Positions 1 through 9,540 of a stretch of DNA of 64,000 nt are shown here, piece by piece (the first letter of the stretch is position 1; each line of letters starts with the position of its first letter). Source of the stretch: Ruegeria pomeroyi (GTDB lineage: Bacteria; Pseudomonadota; Alphaproteobacteria; Rhodobacterales; Rhodobacteraceae). The stretch covers positions 124,001-188,000 of the forward strand of contig NZ_JAGQAG010000001.1 in assembly GCF_021405525.1 (NCBI RefSeq), written 5' to 3'. The notes beneath the pieces were generated by a model, which was given only the letters and a program-made list of their open reading frames with translations, did no database searches and had not been told where the DNA came from. A program made the translations under genes and the position numbers.

Positions 1-360
1 CTGCGGTTTCCGCATCTGCACGCGGCGCTGGCACAAGCGGGGGCGACCGTCCTGACCGTTCCGGCAGCCTTTTCGCCGGTGACCGGTGCCGCGCATTGGG
101 AATCGCTCCTCAGGGCGCGCGCGATCGAGACGGGCTGCTGGGTATTGGCCCCGGCACAGACCGGCACCCACCCAAACAGCCGCGGCAAACCGCGCCGCAC
201 TCACGGTCACAGCCTGGTCGTTGCGCCCTGGGGAGAGGTGCGGATCGACGCAGGCAGCGAACCGGGGATTCACATCTTCGATCTGGATGATACATCTGTT
301 ACAGAGGCGCGACGCAGAGTCCCAAGTTTGACTCACAAACGCGCCTTCGATGGACCCTGA
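1..360 (+). CDS. Carbon-nitrogen hydrolase (nitrilase superfamily), C-terminal part
   Basis: The reading frame is open from base 1, so the gene begins before the window. The visible part starts at LRFPHLHAALAQAGA, which in Nit1/Nit2-type amidases lies just behind the catalytic cysteine (usual order C-Y-D-LRFP), so the nucleophile itself is cut off. The conserved stretches TVPAAFSPVTGAAHWE, LLRARAIE and VLAPAQ support the family. The substrate is unknown; Nit-type members act as omega-amidases or deaminated-glutathione amidases. It lies 12 bp before a MarR gene on the same strand and may share its transcript. Confidence 0.85.
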   Translation: MRFPHLHAALAQAGATVLTVPAAFSPVTGAAHWESLLRARAIETGCWVLAPAQTGTHPNSRGKPRRTHGHSLVVAPWGEVRIDAGSEPGIHIFDLDDTSVTEARRRVPSLTHKRAFDGP

Positions 361-372
361 CCCTGTGGCGAG

Positions 373-813
373 ATGGCTGACGAAATCCACACCCTGGCGG
401 TATCGCTGTTCAGCGAAATCCTGACAGCAGATCAGCTGTTGCGCAACCGGCTCAGCCGGGTGCTTCCCAAAGGTATGGAAATCTCGCATTTTTCGGTCCT
501 GAACCATCTGGTCTTTGTCGGAGATGAGCGCACCCCGGCACAGCTGGCCAGCACGTTTCACGTGACCAGGGGGGCGATGACCAATACGCTCGCCAAGCTG
601 GAATGGGCCGGGTATATCCATATCCGCCCGGACTGGGACGATGCCCGGCGCAAGATGGTGGCGATCAGCCCGGCGGGACGGCAGGCGCGCGATCAGGCAA
701 TCTCGATGATTGCGCCATTGATCGACCAAGTGGTGGGCGAACTGGGTACCGAGCGCGTTCGGCTGGCCCTGCCGGTGCTGCGGGATCTGCGGATCAAACT
801 GGAAAACAACTGA
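373..813 (+). CDS. MarR family transcriptional regulator
   Basis: A 146-residue winged-helix protein. The helix-turn-helix lies around residues 50-90 (TPAQLASTFHVTRGAMTNTL, then KLEWAGYIHIRPDWDDAR), and the basic wing carries the D-x-R motif typical of MarR proteins. Family members bind palindromic operators as dimers and are usually released by small aromatic ligands. The target is not obvious; it follows the nitrilase-type gene by 12 bp. No strong ribosome binding site precedes the ATG, which fits coupled translation. Downstream is a run of three hairpins facing the convergent ubiG. Confidence 0.9.
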   Translation: MADEIHTLAVSLFSEILTADQLLRNRLSRVLPKGMEISHFSVLNHLVFVGDERTPAQLASTFHVTRGAMTNTLAKLEWAGYIHIRPDWDDARRKMVAISPAGRQARDQAISMIAPLIDQVVGELGTERVRLALPVLRDLRIKLENN

Positions 814-825
814 ACCGGAACCAAA

Positions 826-895
826 CCGGAAATCAAAGATTTCCGGCCAGGAAAATTCTCAATTTTCCTGGCCGTTTTCCGTATCGGAAAACGGC
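826..895. terminator. Three adjacent perfect hairpins between marR and ubiG
   Basis: Hairpin 1 has arms 826-834 and 838-846 (9 bp, loop AAA). Hairpin 2 has arms 845-857 and 861-873 (13 bp, loop CTC) and is followed by GTTTTCC. Hairpin 3 has arms 871-881 and 885-895 (11 bp, loop TAT). Neighbouring arms share two or three bases, so not all can form fully at once. Placed between converging genes, hairpin 2 is a plausible plus-strand terminator; the set may work in both directions. Confidence 0.6.
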
Positions 896-899
896 GCGC

Positions 900-1646
900 C
901 TAGCGCGGCCGCAGGCTGGCGGTCACGTAGTTGACGCTCAGATCGCGATCCGAGATAGACCACTGCCACGAGATCGGATTGAACACGAATCCCTTGCGAT
1001 CCACCGGATCCAGCCCCGCCTGCCGCAGCAGGTCGAACAATTCATCCGGGGTGATGAATTTGGACCACTCATGCGTTCCCCGCGGCAACCAACGCATCAC
1101 CACCTCGGCCCCCAGGATCGCCATCGCATAGGATTTGGGATTGCGGTTGATTGTCGAGCAGATCTGCAGGCCGCCCGGTTTCAACAGATCATGGGTCGCC
1201 CGCAAATAGGAGAGCGGATCGGCCACATGCTCGACCACCTCCATGTTCAGCACCACGTCGAACAGCTCGCCCGCCTCGGCCAACGCCTCGGCTGTGGTGT
1301 GGCGATAGTCAACCTCCAGGCCCGACTGTTCCGCATGGATGCGCGCTACCGGCAGATTGCCTTCGGCGGCATCTGCTCCAACCACCTCGGCCCCCAGCCT
1401 TGCCATCGGTTCGCTCAGTAGCCCGCCGCCACAACCGATATCGAGCAGCCGCAATCCGGCAAAGGGTTGGTGCCCGGTCAGGTCCCGGTCGAATTCGCCG
1501 GCAATCTGCCGGGTGATATAGTCCAGGCGGCAGGGGTTGAGCATATGCAGCGGTTTGAACTTGCCATGCGGATCCCACCATTCGGCGGCCATCGCCTCGA
1601 ATTTCGCGATCTCTGACGGGTCGACCGTGTTCGGATGCGCTTGCAT
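900..1646 (-). CDS. ubiG: Ubiquinone biosynthesis O-methyltransferase UbiG
   Basis: SAM-dependent O-methyltransferase acting on both catechol methylation steps of ubiquinone synthesis, in the membrane-associated Ubi complex. Seen: the N-terminal [19 protein letters not shown] block typical of UbiG, SAM motif [13 protein letters not shown] at about residues 69-80, and the post-motif [13 protein letters not shown]. The frame is open further upstream to 1703, but the ATG at 1646 gives a 248-residue protein starting [20 protein letters not shown], matching the usual family start. It is transcribed away from pip; the two starts are 49 bp apart, so promoters must overlap there. Confidence 0.95.
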   Translation of the reverse strand: MQAHPNTVDPSEIAKFEAMAAEWWDPHGKFKPLHMLNPCRLDYITRQIAGEFDRDLTGHQPFAGLRLLDIGCGGGLLSEPMARLGAEVVGADAAEGNLPVARIHAEQSGLEVDYRHTTAEALAEAGELFDVVLNMEVVEHVADPLSYLRATHDLLKPGGLQICSTINRNPKSYAMAILGAEVVMRWLPRGTHEWSKFITPDELFDLLRQAGLDPVDRKGFVFNPISWQWSISDRDLSVNYVTASLRPR

Positions 1647-1695
1647 TCCTGTCTCCGTATGCTCTTTTACCCATTGCGGACTATATAGGCCTGTA

Positions 1696-2676
1696 ATGGA
1701 CAAATACCCGGACCAAAAGCGCGCAATGCAATATCTCTATCCGCCGATCGACCCGTTCGACCAGCGGATGCTGGATGTTGGTCAGGGTCACCGCATCTAT
1801 GTCGAGCAAAGTGGCAATCCCCGCGGGATCCCTGTCGTGGTTCTGCATGGCGGTCCGGGCGGTGGATGCAGCCCGGCGATGCGGCGCTATTTCGATCCTG
1901 CGGTCTACCGGGTGATTCTTTTCGACCAGCGCGGTTGTGGCCGGTCCCGACCTCATGCCTCGGTCACCGACAACACCACCTGGCATCTGGTTGCCGATAT
2001 CGAACGCATCCGAAAGGCGCTGGAGATCGACAGCTGGATCGCCTTTGGAGGCAGTTGGGGCGCGACCCTGGCACTGGTCTATGCCCAGACCCATCCCGAT
2101 CGCGTTACCCGGCTGGTGCTGCGCGGCGTATTCCTGATGACCCGCGCCGAGCTTGACTGGTTCTATGGCGGCGGCGCCGGGCGGTTCTGGCCGGAACCCT
2201 GGTCGCGCTTTGCCGCGCTGATCCCGGAAAATGAACGCGGCGACATGATTTCCGCCTATCACAAGCGCCTGTTCTCGGGGGATATGGCGCAAGAGATCCG
2301 CTATGCCCGCGCGTGGTCGGCTTGGGAGAATGCGCTTGCCTCGATTCACTCCAACGGCACCACGGGTGAAAGCCCCGGCGATTATGCCCGTGCCTTTGCC
2401 CGGCTCGAGAATCACTATTTCATCAATGACGGCTTCCTGGAATTCGACGGCCAGATCCTCGCCAATATGGGGCGCATCTCGCATATCCCCGGCCATATCG
2501 TGCAGGGGCGCTATGACATGATCTGCCCACCCAGTTCGGCCTGGAAGCTCAGCGAGCTGTGGCCCAGTTGCGAACTTCGGATGATCCGCAATGCCGGCCA
2601 CGCCCTGTCCGAACCGGGCATCAGCGCCGAGCTGGTGCGGATCATGGACGGCATCGCCGAGGAGGCCGACGCATGA
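1696..2676 (+). CDS. pip: Proline iminopeptidase (alpha/beta hydrolase)
   Basis: Serine peptidase of family S33 that removes N-terminal proline from peptides in the cytoplasm. Seen: the oxyanion motif HGGPGGG at residues 51-57, the nucleophile elbow GGSWGA with Ser120, a late acid in GRYDMICPP and the histidine in [10 protein letters not shown], so the whole triad is present. Length 326 residues, normal for the family. The ATG at 1696 was chosen; the ATG at 1726 ([11 protein letters not shown]) is a fair alternative. The stop overlaps the next gene by 4 bp (ATGA), implying coupled translation. Confidence 0.93.
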   Translation: MDKYPDQKRAMQYLYPPIDPFDQRMLDVGQGHRIYVEQSGNPRGIPVVVLHGGPGGGCSPAMRRYFDPAVYRVILFDQRGCGRSRPHASVTDNTTWHLVADIERIRKALEIDSWIAFGGSWGATLALVYAQTHPDRVTRLVLRGVFLMTRAELDWFYGGGAGRFWPEPWSRFAALIPENERGDMISAYHKRLFSGDMAQEIRYARAWSAWENALASIHSNGTTGESPGDYARAFARLENHYFINDGFLEFDGQILANMGRISHIPGHIVQGRYDMICPPSSAWKLSELWPSCELRMIRNAGHALSEPGISAELVRIMDGIAEEADA

Positions 2677-3491
2677 CCCGGATCGACCGCCGCGCGCTGT
2701 TCGCCTCGGGTGCCGCTGCCGCACTCCTCGCCTCGGCGGGCATGTCGCTGGCCGACCGGCCCCGGGCGGGGGGCACCCTGCGTCTGGCGGTACCGCGAGA
2801 CGACAGTCTGGAACGGATCGCGCGCGGTGCCGTGTTCGACACCCTGACCGAGATCGCGCCCGACGGCACCCTCAGGGGAGAGCTGGCGACCGGCTGGCAA
2901 CCCGACGACAGCGCCCGGGTCTGGAGCTTTGATCTGCGCGACGACGTCACCTTTCACGATGGCACGCGGTTCTCTGCCAGCGATGCCGCCGCGTCGCTCG
3001 CCGAAATCGGCCTGACCGAGGCGCTTGGCCCCACGCGGCTGCGGCTGGAACTGGCCGAGGCCGATCCCGGCCTGCCCTTTCGGCTGGCCGATATTCGCTT
3101 TGCCATCACCCGCGCGGGCGGAGCGGTCACGCCGCTGGAACAGGCCAACGGCACCGGTTGTTACCGGGTCGAACGGGCCCAGGACGGGCGGCATTTCCTG
3201 GGCCGCAAGGTTGCGGATCACTACAAGCAGGGTCAGGCCGGTTGGGCCGACATGGTCGAGGTGATCGTGATCCCCGACCCCGCCGTCCGGGCCGAGGCGC
3301 TGCGCGACGGCTATGTCGATGTCGCCGCCCTGCCCCTGCCCGACGGGCTGCGCGACCGCACCCGGTTCCGCTATCACCCCTCCGAGGACGACATGACGCT
3401 CGCCGCCGCCGTCTCGGTCGGCCTGCCGCGCCAGATCAGCCGCGGTCCGCTGGACGATGGCCGCATCGCGGAACGCTGGTGGGTGGGGTAA
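2673..3491 (+). CDS. Short ABC-type solute-binding protein (family 5-like)
   Basis: A 272-residue protein whose N-terminal half resembles family-5 (peptide/nickel) solute-binding proteins: GGTLRLAVPRDDSLERIA, a later LATGWQPDDSARVWSFDLRD and DVTFHDGTRFSASD. The start has a twin-arginine-like signal (DRRALF, then a small hydrophobic stretch ending SAGMSLA), pointing to export. Family-5 proteins are normally about 500 residues, so the second lobe is largely missing or strongly shortened. No permease or ATPase lies nearby; the gene is coupled to pip by an ATGA overlap. It may be a degenerate or repurposed binding protein linked to peptide breakdown. Confidence 0.75.
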   Translation: MTRIDRRALFASGAAAALLASAGMSLADRPRAGGTLRLAVPRDDSLERIARGAVFDTLTEIAPDGTLRGELATGWQPDDSARVWSFDLRDDVTFHDGTRFSASDAAASLAEIGLTEALGPTRLRLELAEADPGLPFRLADIRFAITRAGGAVTPLEQANGTGCYRVERAQDGRHFLGRKVADHYKQGQAGWADMVEVIVIPDPAVRAEALRDGYVDVAALPLPDGLRDRTRFRYHPSEDDMTLAAAVSVGLPRQISRGPLDDGRIAERWWVG

Positions 3492-3515
3492 TCCAGCTTT
3501 CGAATCCCACCCCCC

Positions 3516-3543
3516 TTGCAGACTCACCCCATCCCGCGTATAT
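3516..3543 (+). promoter_or_regulatory. Candidate sigma-70 promoter of rimP-nusA-infB
   Basis: TTGCAG at 3516-3521 and GTATAT at 3538-3543, with a 16-bp spacer. Transcription would begin near 3550 and leave a leader of about 100 nt before rimP. Assigned by eye from the consensus and its position only. Confidence 0.4.
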
Positions 3544-3598
3544 GCCTTGACAACAGCGGCGCGTCGGGCACTGGCCTGGGGTTCCACCGGAATAGATC

Positions 3599-3620
3599 GA
3601 CGGGCCGCGCGCCCGTTTTT
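3599..3620 (+). terminator. Attenuator-like hairpin in the rimP leader
   Basis: CGGGC and GCCCG arms with loop CGCGC are followed by a run of seven T, 30 bp before the rimP ATG. This is a classical intrinsic terminator placed inside the leader of the operon, so it probably acts as an attenuator. A rimP-leader attenuator class has been described computationally in Alphaproteobacteria; whether this sequence matches that model was not tested. Confidence 0.55.
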
Positions 3621-3649
3621 TTGTGCCCGGAGCTTGGGTAAGACACGAG

Positions 3650-4276
3650 ATGACCAACAACCTGATAGCAAAGGCCGCCATCGACCGGCGCCTGGCCGAG
3701 ATCGTCAGCCCCGTGATCGCGGATCTGGGATACGAGCTGGTGCGCATTCGCCTGATGAGCGGCAAGAGCACCACGCTCCAGATCATGGCCGACAAGCCCG
3801 ATGGCGGTATCGAGGTGGACGATTGCGCCGCGATCTCGAACGCGGTCAGCGCCACGCTGGATGTCGAGGATCCGATTCTGGATGCCTATACGCTCGAAGT
3901 GTCGAGCCCGGGCATCGATCGGCCGCTGACCCGGCTCAAGGATTTCGAGATGTTCGAAGGCTACGAGGCCAAGATCGAAACCACCGAGTTGATCGACGGC
4001 CGCCGCCGGTTCAAGGGTGAACTGGCCGGTGTCGAGGGCAACGAGGTGCTGATCAACATCGACCAGAATGGCGAAACGGTGACCATCGGCCTGGAATTCG
4101 ACTGGCTGAGCGATGCCAAGCTGGTTCTGACCGACGACCTGATCAAGGAAATGCTGCGTCAGCGCAAGGCCGCCGGCGTTCTGAACGAAGACCAATTCGA
4201 CGAAATCGTAGAGGAAGCGCCCGAAACGGGCGCCACGACCATGGCCCGCGACGGGTCCGAAGAGGAGACGAACTAA
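3650..4276 (+). CDS. rimP: Ribosome maturation factor RimP
   Basis: RimP binds the 30S subunit and is needed for its late assembly. Seen: the N-terminal [17 protein letters not shown] block, the [15 protein letters not shown] segment and [14 protein letters not shown], a signature of the family, then the C-terminal SH3-like part. The ATG at 3650 gives 208 residues beginning [19 protein letters not shown]; an upstream ATG at 3623 lies close behind the leader terminator and is unlikely. The stop overlaps the nusA start by one base (TAATG). First gene of rimP-nusA-ylxR-infB. Confidence 0.95.
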   Translation: MTNNLIAKAAIDRRLAEIVSPVIADLGYELVRIRLMSGKSTTLQIMADKPDGGIEVDDCAAISNAVSATLDVEDPILDAYTLEVSSPGIDRPLTRLKDFEMFEGYEAKIETTELIDGRRRFKGELAGVEGNEVLINIDQNGETVTIGLEFDWLSDAKLVLTDDLIKEMLRQRKAAGVLNEDQFDEIVEEAPETGATTMARDGSEEETN

Positions 4277-5901
4277 TGGCAATCACCTCTGCAAACCAGC
4301 TGGAGCTGTTGCAAACCGCCGAGGCCGTGGCCCGTGAAAAGATGATCGACCCCGGTCTGGTGGTCGAGGCGATGGAAGAATCCCTCGCACGCGCCGCCAA
4401 GAGCCGCTATGGCGCCGAGATGGACATCCGCGTCCATATCGACCGCAAGACCGGCAAGGCGACCTTTACCCGTGTCCGCACCGTTGTCGCCGATGACGAG
4501 CTGGAAAACTACCAAGCCGAGTTCACCGTCGAACAGGCCAAGCAGTACATGGAAAATCCGCAGATCGGCGATACTTTCGTCGAAGAGGTGCCGCCGGTCG
4601 AGATGGGTCGTATCGCCGCGCAATCCGCCAAGCAGGTGATCCTGCAAAAGGTGCGCGAAGCCGAGCGGGATCGTCAGTACGAAGAATTCAAGGATCGCGC
4701 CGGCACCATCATCAACGGCCTCGTCAAGCGCGAGGAATATGGCAACGTCATCGTCGATGTGGGCGCGGGCGAGGCGATCCTGCGCCGCAACGAGAAGATC
4801 GGCCGCGAAAGCTATCGCCCCAACGACCGTATCCGCTGCTACATCAAGGACGTACGCCGCGAGCCGCGTGGCCCGCAGATCTTCCTGTCGCGCACCGCGC
4901 CCGAGTTCATGGCCGAGCTGTTCAAGATGGAAGTGCCGGAAATCTATGACGGCATCATCGAGATCAAGGCCGTGGCCCGCGACCCCGGTTCGCGCGCCAA
5001 GATCGCCGTGATCTCTTACGACGGCTCGATCGACCCGGTCGGCGCCTGCGTCGGTATGCGCGGCAGCCGCGTGCAGGCGGTGGTCAATGAATTGCAGGGT
5101 GAAAAGATCGACATCATTCCGTGGAACGAGGATCAGCCGACTTTCCTGGTGAACGCGCTGCAACCGGCCGAGGTGTCGAAGGTGGTGCTGGACGAAGAAG
5201 CCGGCAAGATCGAGGTCGTGGTCCCCGAGGAGCAGCTGAGCCTGGCCATCGGTCGTCGGGGCCAGAACGTGCGCCTTGCATCGCAGCTGACCGGTCTGGA
5301 CATCGACATCATGACCGAGGCCGAGGAATCGGCACGCCGTCAGAAGGAATTCGAGAGCCGCACCGCGCTGTTCATGGAAACCCTCGATCTGGACGAGTTC
5401 TTTGCCCAGCTGCTGGTCTCCGAAGGCTTCACCAATCTCGAAGAGGTCGCCTATGTCGAGCTTGACGAGCTTCTGGTGATCGACGGGGTCGACGAAGGCA
5501 CCGCCGAAGAGCTTCAGGCCCGTGCCCGCGACTATCTGGAGGCACAGGCCAAGGCGGCGCTGGACAATGCCCGCGCCCTGGGAGCCGAGGACAGCCTTAT
5601 TGAATTCGAGGGCCTGACACCCCAAATGGTCGAGGCATTGGCCAAGGACGACGTCAAGACGCTGGAAGATTTCGCGACCTGCGCCGACTGGGAACTGGCC
5701 GGAGGCTGGACCACGGTCGACGGTCAGCGCGTCAAGGATGACGGCATTCTGGAGCCCTTCGACATTTCGCTGGAAGATGCGCAGGACATGGTGATGACCG
5801 CCCGCGTCATGTTGGGCTGGGTCGATCCGACAGAACTCCTCGAAGAGGCGGAAGAGACCGACGAGGGCGAAACCGCAACCGACGAGGAGGCCGAGGCCTG
5901 A
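4276..5901 (+). CDS. nusA: Transcription termination/antitermination factor NusA
   Basis: NusA binds RNA polymerase and RNA and controls pausing, termination and antitermination. The 541 residues contain the N-terminal polymerase-binding domain (about 1-130), an S1 domain (about 135-200, with [15 protein letters not shown]), two KH domains (about 230-350, including [19 protein letters not shown] and [15 protein letters not shown]) and C-terminal helix-hairpin-helix repeats, ending in a very acidic tail. Start ATG overlaps the rimP stop. Transcribed together with rimP and the YlxR gene. Confidence 0.97.
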   Translation: MAITSANQLELLQTAEAVAREKMIDPGLVVEAMEESLARAAKSRYGAEMDIRVHIDRKTGKATFTRVRTVVADDELENYQAEFTVEQAKQYMENPQIGDTFVEEVPPVEMGRIAAQSAKQVILQKVREAERDRQYEEFKDRAGTIINGLVKREEYGNVIVDVGAGEAILRRNEKIGRESYRPNDRIRCYIKDVRREPRGPQIFLSRTAPEFMAELFKMEVPEIYDGIIEIKAVARDPGSRAKIAVISYDGSIDPVGACVGMRGSRVQAVVNELQGEKIDIIPWNEDQPTFLVNALQPAEVSKVVLDEEAGKIEVVVPEEQLSLAIGRRGQNVRLASQLTGLDIDIMTEAEESARRQKEFESRTALFMETLDLDEFFAQLLVSEGFTNLEEVAYVELDELLVIDGVDEGTAEELQARARDYLEAQAKAALDNARALGAEDSLIEFEGLTPQMVEALAKDDVKTLEDFATCADWELAGGWTTVDGQRVKDDGILEPFDISLEDAQDMVMTARVMLGWVDPTELLEEAEETDEGETATDEEAEA

Positions 5902-5924
5902 TTCCGGGTCGACGGAGATAAAAC

Positions 5925-6548
5925 ATGACACGTGGCGGTGCACATAAAGACCGGACCGAGGGTCCCGAACGCAAGTGCATTGCCACGGGCGAGGCACGGC
6001 CTAGATACGGGCTTATCCGTTTCGTGGCCGGTCCCGACGGGCAACTGGTGCCCGATATCGCGGGCAAACTGCCCGGACGCGGCACTTATGTGGCCGCAGA
6101 CCGGGACGTGCTGCAAAAGGCCGTGGACAAGAAACTCTTTGCCCGCGGCCTGAAACAGCAGGTGCAGGTGCCCGACGGGCTGGTGGACGAGGTTGAGCGA
6201 CAACTGGTCCGCCGCGTTGTCGACCTGCTCAGCCTGGCACGCAAATCCGGCGACGCGGTCGCGGGATACGAAAAGGTCAAGACCTGGCTCGACAAGGAAG
6301 AGGCGCAGGTCCTGATCCAGGCCTCGGACGGATCGGGCCGAGGCAAGACCAAACTGAGCACGCCACATTTCGGCAAATACATCGGTTGGCTCACGGCGGA
6401 TGAATTGGGCATGGCTTTTGGCCGCCAAACAGTGATACATGCGGCGCTGGCCTCTGGTGGACTCGCCAAACGTGTTGTAGAGGAAGCGCAACGCCTTCGT
6501 GGAATGCGCAAAACGGATGACGGCGGCAAGGGCCGCGCGGAAGGGTAA
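5925..6548 (+). CDS. YlxR-domain / L7Ae-like RNA-binding protein
   Basis: A 207-residue two-domain protein. Residues about 10-90 are a YlxR (DUF448) domain with [20 protein letters not shown] and the [14 protein letters not shown] block; residues about 95-190 resemble the L7Ae/L30e RNA-binding fold ([18 protein letters not shown], then [12 protein letters not shown]). YlxR homologues occur between nusA and infB in most bacteria and are thought to act on RNA or the nucleoid; the exact role is unsettled. The fusion with the L7Ae-like part is usual in Alphaproteobacteria. Gap of 23 bp after nusA, 8 bp before infB. Confidence 0.9.
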   Translation: MTRGGAHKDRTEGPERKCIATGEARPRYGLIRFVAGPDGQLVPDIAGKLPGRGTYVAADRDVLQKAVDKKLFARGLKQQVQVPDGLVDEVERQLVRRVVDLLSLARKSGDAVAGYEKVKTWLDKEEAQVLIQASDGSGRGKTKLSTPHFGKYIGWLTADELGMAFGRQTVIHAALASGGLAKRVVEEAQRLRGMRKTDDGGKGRAEG

Positions 6549-6556
6549 GAAGCTTT

Positions 6557-9061
6557 ATGAGCGATACTGACGGCAAAAAGACATTGGGTCTGCGTGGTTC
6601 CCGCCCCGGGAACGTGAAACAGAGTTTCAGCCACGGACGGACCAAGAATGTCGTGGTGGAAACCAAGCGCAAGCGCGTGGTGGTCCCCAAGCCAGGTGCC
6701 GGAAAGCCCAGCGCCGGCGGCTCCTCGCCGGCCGGTGACCCTTCGCGCCGCCCTGCTGGGATCTCTGACACCGAGATGGAGCGTCGGCTTAACGCGCTGA
6801 AAGCCGCCAAGGCCCGCGAATCCGAAGAAGCGGCGCAGCGAGAGGCCGAAGAAAAGGCGCGCGCCGAAGAGCGTGAACGTCGCCGGGCCGAACAAGAGGC
6901 CAAAGAGCGTGAACAGCGCGAGGCCGAACAGCGTGCCCGTGAAAAGGCCGAGGAAGAAGAACGCCAGCGCCGCGAGGCCGAGGAAGAGGCCAAGCGTGCC
7001 GCAGTGCGCGCTGCCGCCGAGCAGGACGCTCCAAAGGCCGAACGCAGCGCCGAGCGTGCGCCGGCCTCTGCCCGCCCCGACAGCGGCGACAATGCCCGCC
7101 GGGTCGACCGCGAACGCGAACGCGAGCAGCGCCAGACCCGCGGCAAGGGCCGTCAGGATGGTCGCCGCTCGGGTAAATTGACGCTCAGCCAGGTCACCGA
7201 CGGCGAAGGCGGACGCCAGAAATCGCTGGCCGCGATGAAGCGCAAGCAGGAACGCGCCCGCCAAAAAGCAATGGGTGGCGGCGCTGAGCGTGAAAAGGTG
7301 ATCCGCGAGGTTCAGCTGCCCGAGGCTATCGTGGTTTCGGAGCTTGCCAACCGCATGGCCGAACGCGTGGCCGATGTGGTCAAGGAACTGATGAAGATGG
7401 GCATGATGGTCACCCAGAACCAGACCATCGACGCCGACACCGCCGAACTGATCATACAGGAATTCGGCCACAAGGTCGTCCGGGTTTCGGATTCCGACGT
7501 CGAAGACGTCATCTCGGATATCGAGGACGCCGAAGAAGACCTCAAGCCGCGTCCTCCGGTCATCACCATCATGGGCCACGTGGACCACGGCAAAACCTCG
7601 CTTCTGGATGCCATCCGCGACGCCAAGGTTGTTGCAGGCGAGGCCGGTGGCATCACCCAGCATATCGGTGCCTATCAGGTCAAAACCGATGGCGGCACAA
7701 CGCTCACCTTCCTCGACACGCCGGGCCACGCCGCCTTTACCTCGATGCGCTCGCGCGGTGCTCAGGTGACCGATATCGTGGTTCTGGTTGTCGCTGCCGA
7801 TGACGCGGTGATGCCGCAGACCGTCGAGGCGATCAACCACGCCAAGGCAGCCGGTGTGCCGATGATCGTGGCGATCAACAAGATCGACAAACCCGAGGCG
7901 AACCCGACCAAGGTGCGCACCGATCTGCTGCAACACGAAGTGGTGGTCGAGGCGATGTCGGGCGAAGTGCAGGATGTCGAGGTTTCGGCCAAGACTGGCG
8001 AAGGTCTGGACGAGCTGCTCGAAGCGATCGCACTGCAGGCCGAGATCCTGGAGCTGAAGGCCAACCCCGACCGCCCGGCACAGGGTGCGGTGATCGAGGC
8101 GCAGCTGGATGTGGGCCGTGGCCCGGTTGCGACCGTGCTGATCCAGAAGGGCACACTGCGCCAGGGCGACATCTTTGTCGTGGGCGAGCAGTACGGCAAG
8201 GTTCGCGCCCTGATCAACGACAAGGGCGAGCGCGTCACCGAAGCCGGCCCCTCGGTTCCGGTCGAGGTGCTGGGTCTCAATGGCACGCCCGAGGCGGGTG
8301 ACGTCCTGAACGTGACCTCGACCGAGGCGCAGGCCCGCGAGATCGCGGAATACCGCGCTCAGGTCGCCAAGGACAAGCGCGCCGCCGCCGGTGCCGCCAC
8401 CACGCTGGAGCAGCTGATGGCCAAGGCCAAGGCGGACGAGAATGTCGCCGAACTGCCGATCCTGGTGAAGGCCGACGTGCAGGGCTCTGCCGAGGCCATC
8501 GTTCAGGCGATGGAAAAGATCGGCAACGACGAGGTGCGCGTGCGCGTGCTGCATTCGGGCGTCGGTGCCATCACCGAAACCGATGTGGGCCTCGCCGAGG
8601 CCTCGGGCGCGCCGATCATGGGCTTCAACGTCCGGGCGAACGCAAGCGCGCGTAACACCGCCAACCAGAAGGGCGTCGAGATCCGGTATTATTCGGTGAT
8701 CTATGACCTGGTCGACGACGTCAAAGCGGCCGCGAGCGGCCTGCTGAGCGCGGAAATTCGCGAGAACTTCATCGGCTACGCGAATATCAAAGAGGTGTTC
8801 AAGGTCTCCAACGTCGGCAAGGTCGCCGGTTGTCTGGTCACCGAAGGTGTCGCCCGCCGCTCTGCCGGTGTGCGTCTGCTCCGCGACAACGTGGTGATCC
8901 ACGAAGGCACGCTGAAAACCCTCAAACGCTTCAAGGACGAAGTGGCCGAGGTTCAGTCGGGCCAGGAATGCGGTATGGCCTTTGAAAACTACGACGATAT
9001 CCGCCCCGGCGACGTGATCGAGATCTTCGAGCGCGAGGAAGTCACCCGGTCGCTGACCTGA
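6557..9061 (+). CDS. infB: Translation initiation factor IF-2
   Basis: GTPase that brings initiator tRNA to the ribosome. 834 residues: an N-terminal extension with a long charged Glu/Arg/Ala-rich coiled stretch (about 70-190), the IF2_N domain (about 250-320), then the G domain with G1 GHVDHGKTS near residue 340, DTPGHAAF and NKID, followed by beta-barrel domains II to IV, with [10 protein letters not shown] in the C-terminal part. ATG has only a modest ribosome binding site but lies 8 bp behind the ylxR stop. A strong terminator follows. Confidence 0.97.
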   Translation: MSDTDGKKTLGLRGSRPGNVKQSFSHGRTKNVVVETKRKRVVVPKPGAGKPSAGGSSPAGDPSRRPAGISDTEMERRLNALKAAKARESEEAAQREAEEKARAEERERRRAEQEAKEREQREAEQRAREKAEEEERQRREAEEEAKRAAVRAAAEQDAPKAERSAERAPASARPDSGDNARRVDREREREQRQTRGKGRQDGRRSGKLTLSQVTDGEGGRQKSLAAMKRKQERARQKAMGGGAEREKVIREVQLPEAIVVSELANRMAERVADVVKELMKMGMMVTQNQTIDADTAELIIQEFGHKVVRVSDSDVEDVISDIEDAEEDLKPRPPVITIMGHVDHGKTSLLDAIRDAKVVAGEAGGITQHIGAYQVKTDGGTTLTFLDTPGHAAFTSMRSRGAQVTDIVVLVVAADDAVMPQTVEAINHAKAAGVPMIVAINKIDKPEANPTKVRTDLLQHEVVVEAMSGEVQDVEVSAKTGEGLDELLEAIALQAEILELKANPDRPAQGAVIEAQLDVGRGPVATVLIQKGTLRQGDIFVVGEQYGKVRALINDKGERVTEAGPSVPVEVLGLNGTPEAGDVLNVTSTEAQAREIAEYRAQVAKDKRAAAGAATTLEQLMAKAKADENVAELPILVKADVQGSAEAIVQAMEKIGNDEVRVRVLHSGVGAITETDVGLAEASGAPIMGFNVRANASARNTANQKGVEIRYYSVIYDLVDDVKAAASGLLSAEIRENFIGYANIKEVFKVSNVGKVAGCLVTEGVARRSAGVRLLRDNVVIHEGTLKTLKRFKDEVAEVQSGQECGMAFENYDDIRPGDVIEIFEREEVTRSLT

Positions 9062-9085
9062 TCGGAGACGGAAATCAGACTGATG

Positions 9086-9112
9086 GGGCGGCTCGCGAGA
9101 GCCGCCCTTTTT
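9086..9112 (+). terminator. Rho-independent terminator after infB
   Basis: Perfect 9-bp arms GGGCGGCTC and GAGCCGCCC with a GCGA tetraloop, followed by five T. It lies 24 bp after the infB stop and closes the rimP-nusA-ylxR-infB operon. Confidence 0.93.
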
Positions 9113-9540
9113 CATTTCGAGATCAGGGAGTTACCCAAAAAAAGAGGCAAGAAAAGGCCCCATGCCTCTTCTTGCCCTCAAGACCCGTGTGAGTGGTGGT
9201 CTTTAAACTCTCGAACTTTCCACGTTACGCCTTGGGCTGCCAGCCTTGCGACATATCCGCTTCGGATTTCTTGCTGCGAACCATGGCTTCTCCGTACAGA
9301 AGCGCGCCGCATCAAACATCCATATCCTCCGGCAAGGAAGGGATCGACACAACGTTCTGACCCGATACTTCCGGCATGCCACATATACACCATCGCGCAC
9401 GAGGAATCACATGAGAATTCGCCCGAAAACAGTGTTCAAAGCGCCGCAAGAAAACAGTATCTAGCTTAAATGTTTGCTTGGAATGCCAAATTTGCACAGA
9501 TTACCAAGCGTCAAGATATGATGAATGTGACAAGAACCCG
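9113..9540. other. 428-bp gap between infB and mutT without an assigned gene
   Basis: The base composition is less GC-rich than in neighbouring genes. A minus-strand intrinsic terminator lies at its left end (9134-9172). Three overlapping small minus-strand frames are open upstream of it: one ending at 9178, 6 nt from the terminator stem; one of 38 codons from an ATG at 9316 that stands 6 nt behind GGAGG; and one of 19 codons starting MVRSKKSEADMSQGW behind GGAG. None resembles a family I know. The stretch may hold a small RNA or small-protein gene, or be a long 3' untranslated region of argJ-mutT. Confidence 0.4.
9134..9172 (-). terminator. Rho-independent terminator, minus strand
   Basis: Read on the minus strand, AAGAGGCA and TGCCTCTT form an 8-bp stem around a loop of about 13 nt, and the second arm runs into a T tract before GGG. 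It is about 370 nt past the mutT stop, so it ends either a long mutT 3' UTR or a separate short transcript that starts in this gap. Confidence 0.75.

Noticed and set aside
3481-3515. tRNA-like TTCGAAT element next to GGGTGGG/CCCACCC
   Set aside because: The T loop is not flanked by a matching 5-bp stem and no acceptor or anticodon arm can be folded; the arms only make a weak hairpin across the stop codon.
6086-9115. A 1009-codon open frame on the minus strand opposite infB
   Set aside because: It is a by-product of the strong third-position GC of infB; the translated sequence is repetitive His/Leu/Gly-rich and resembles no protein.
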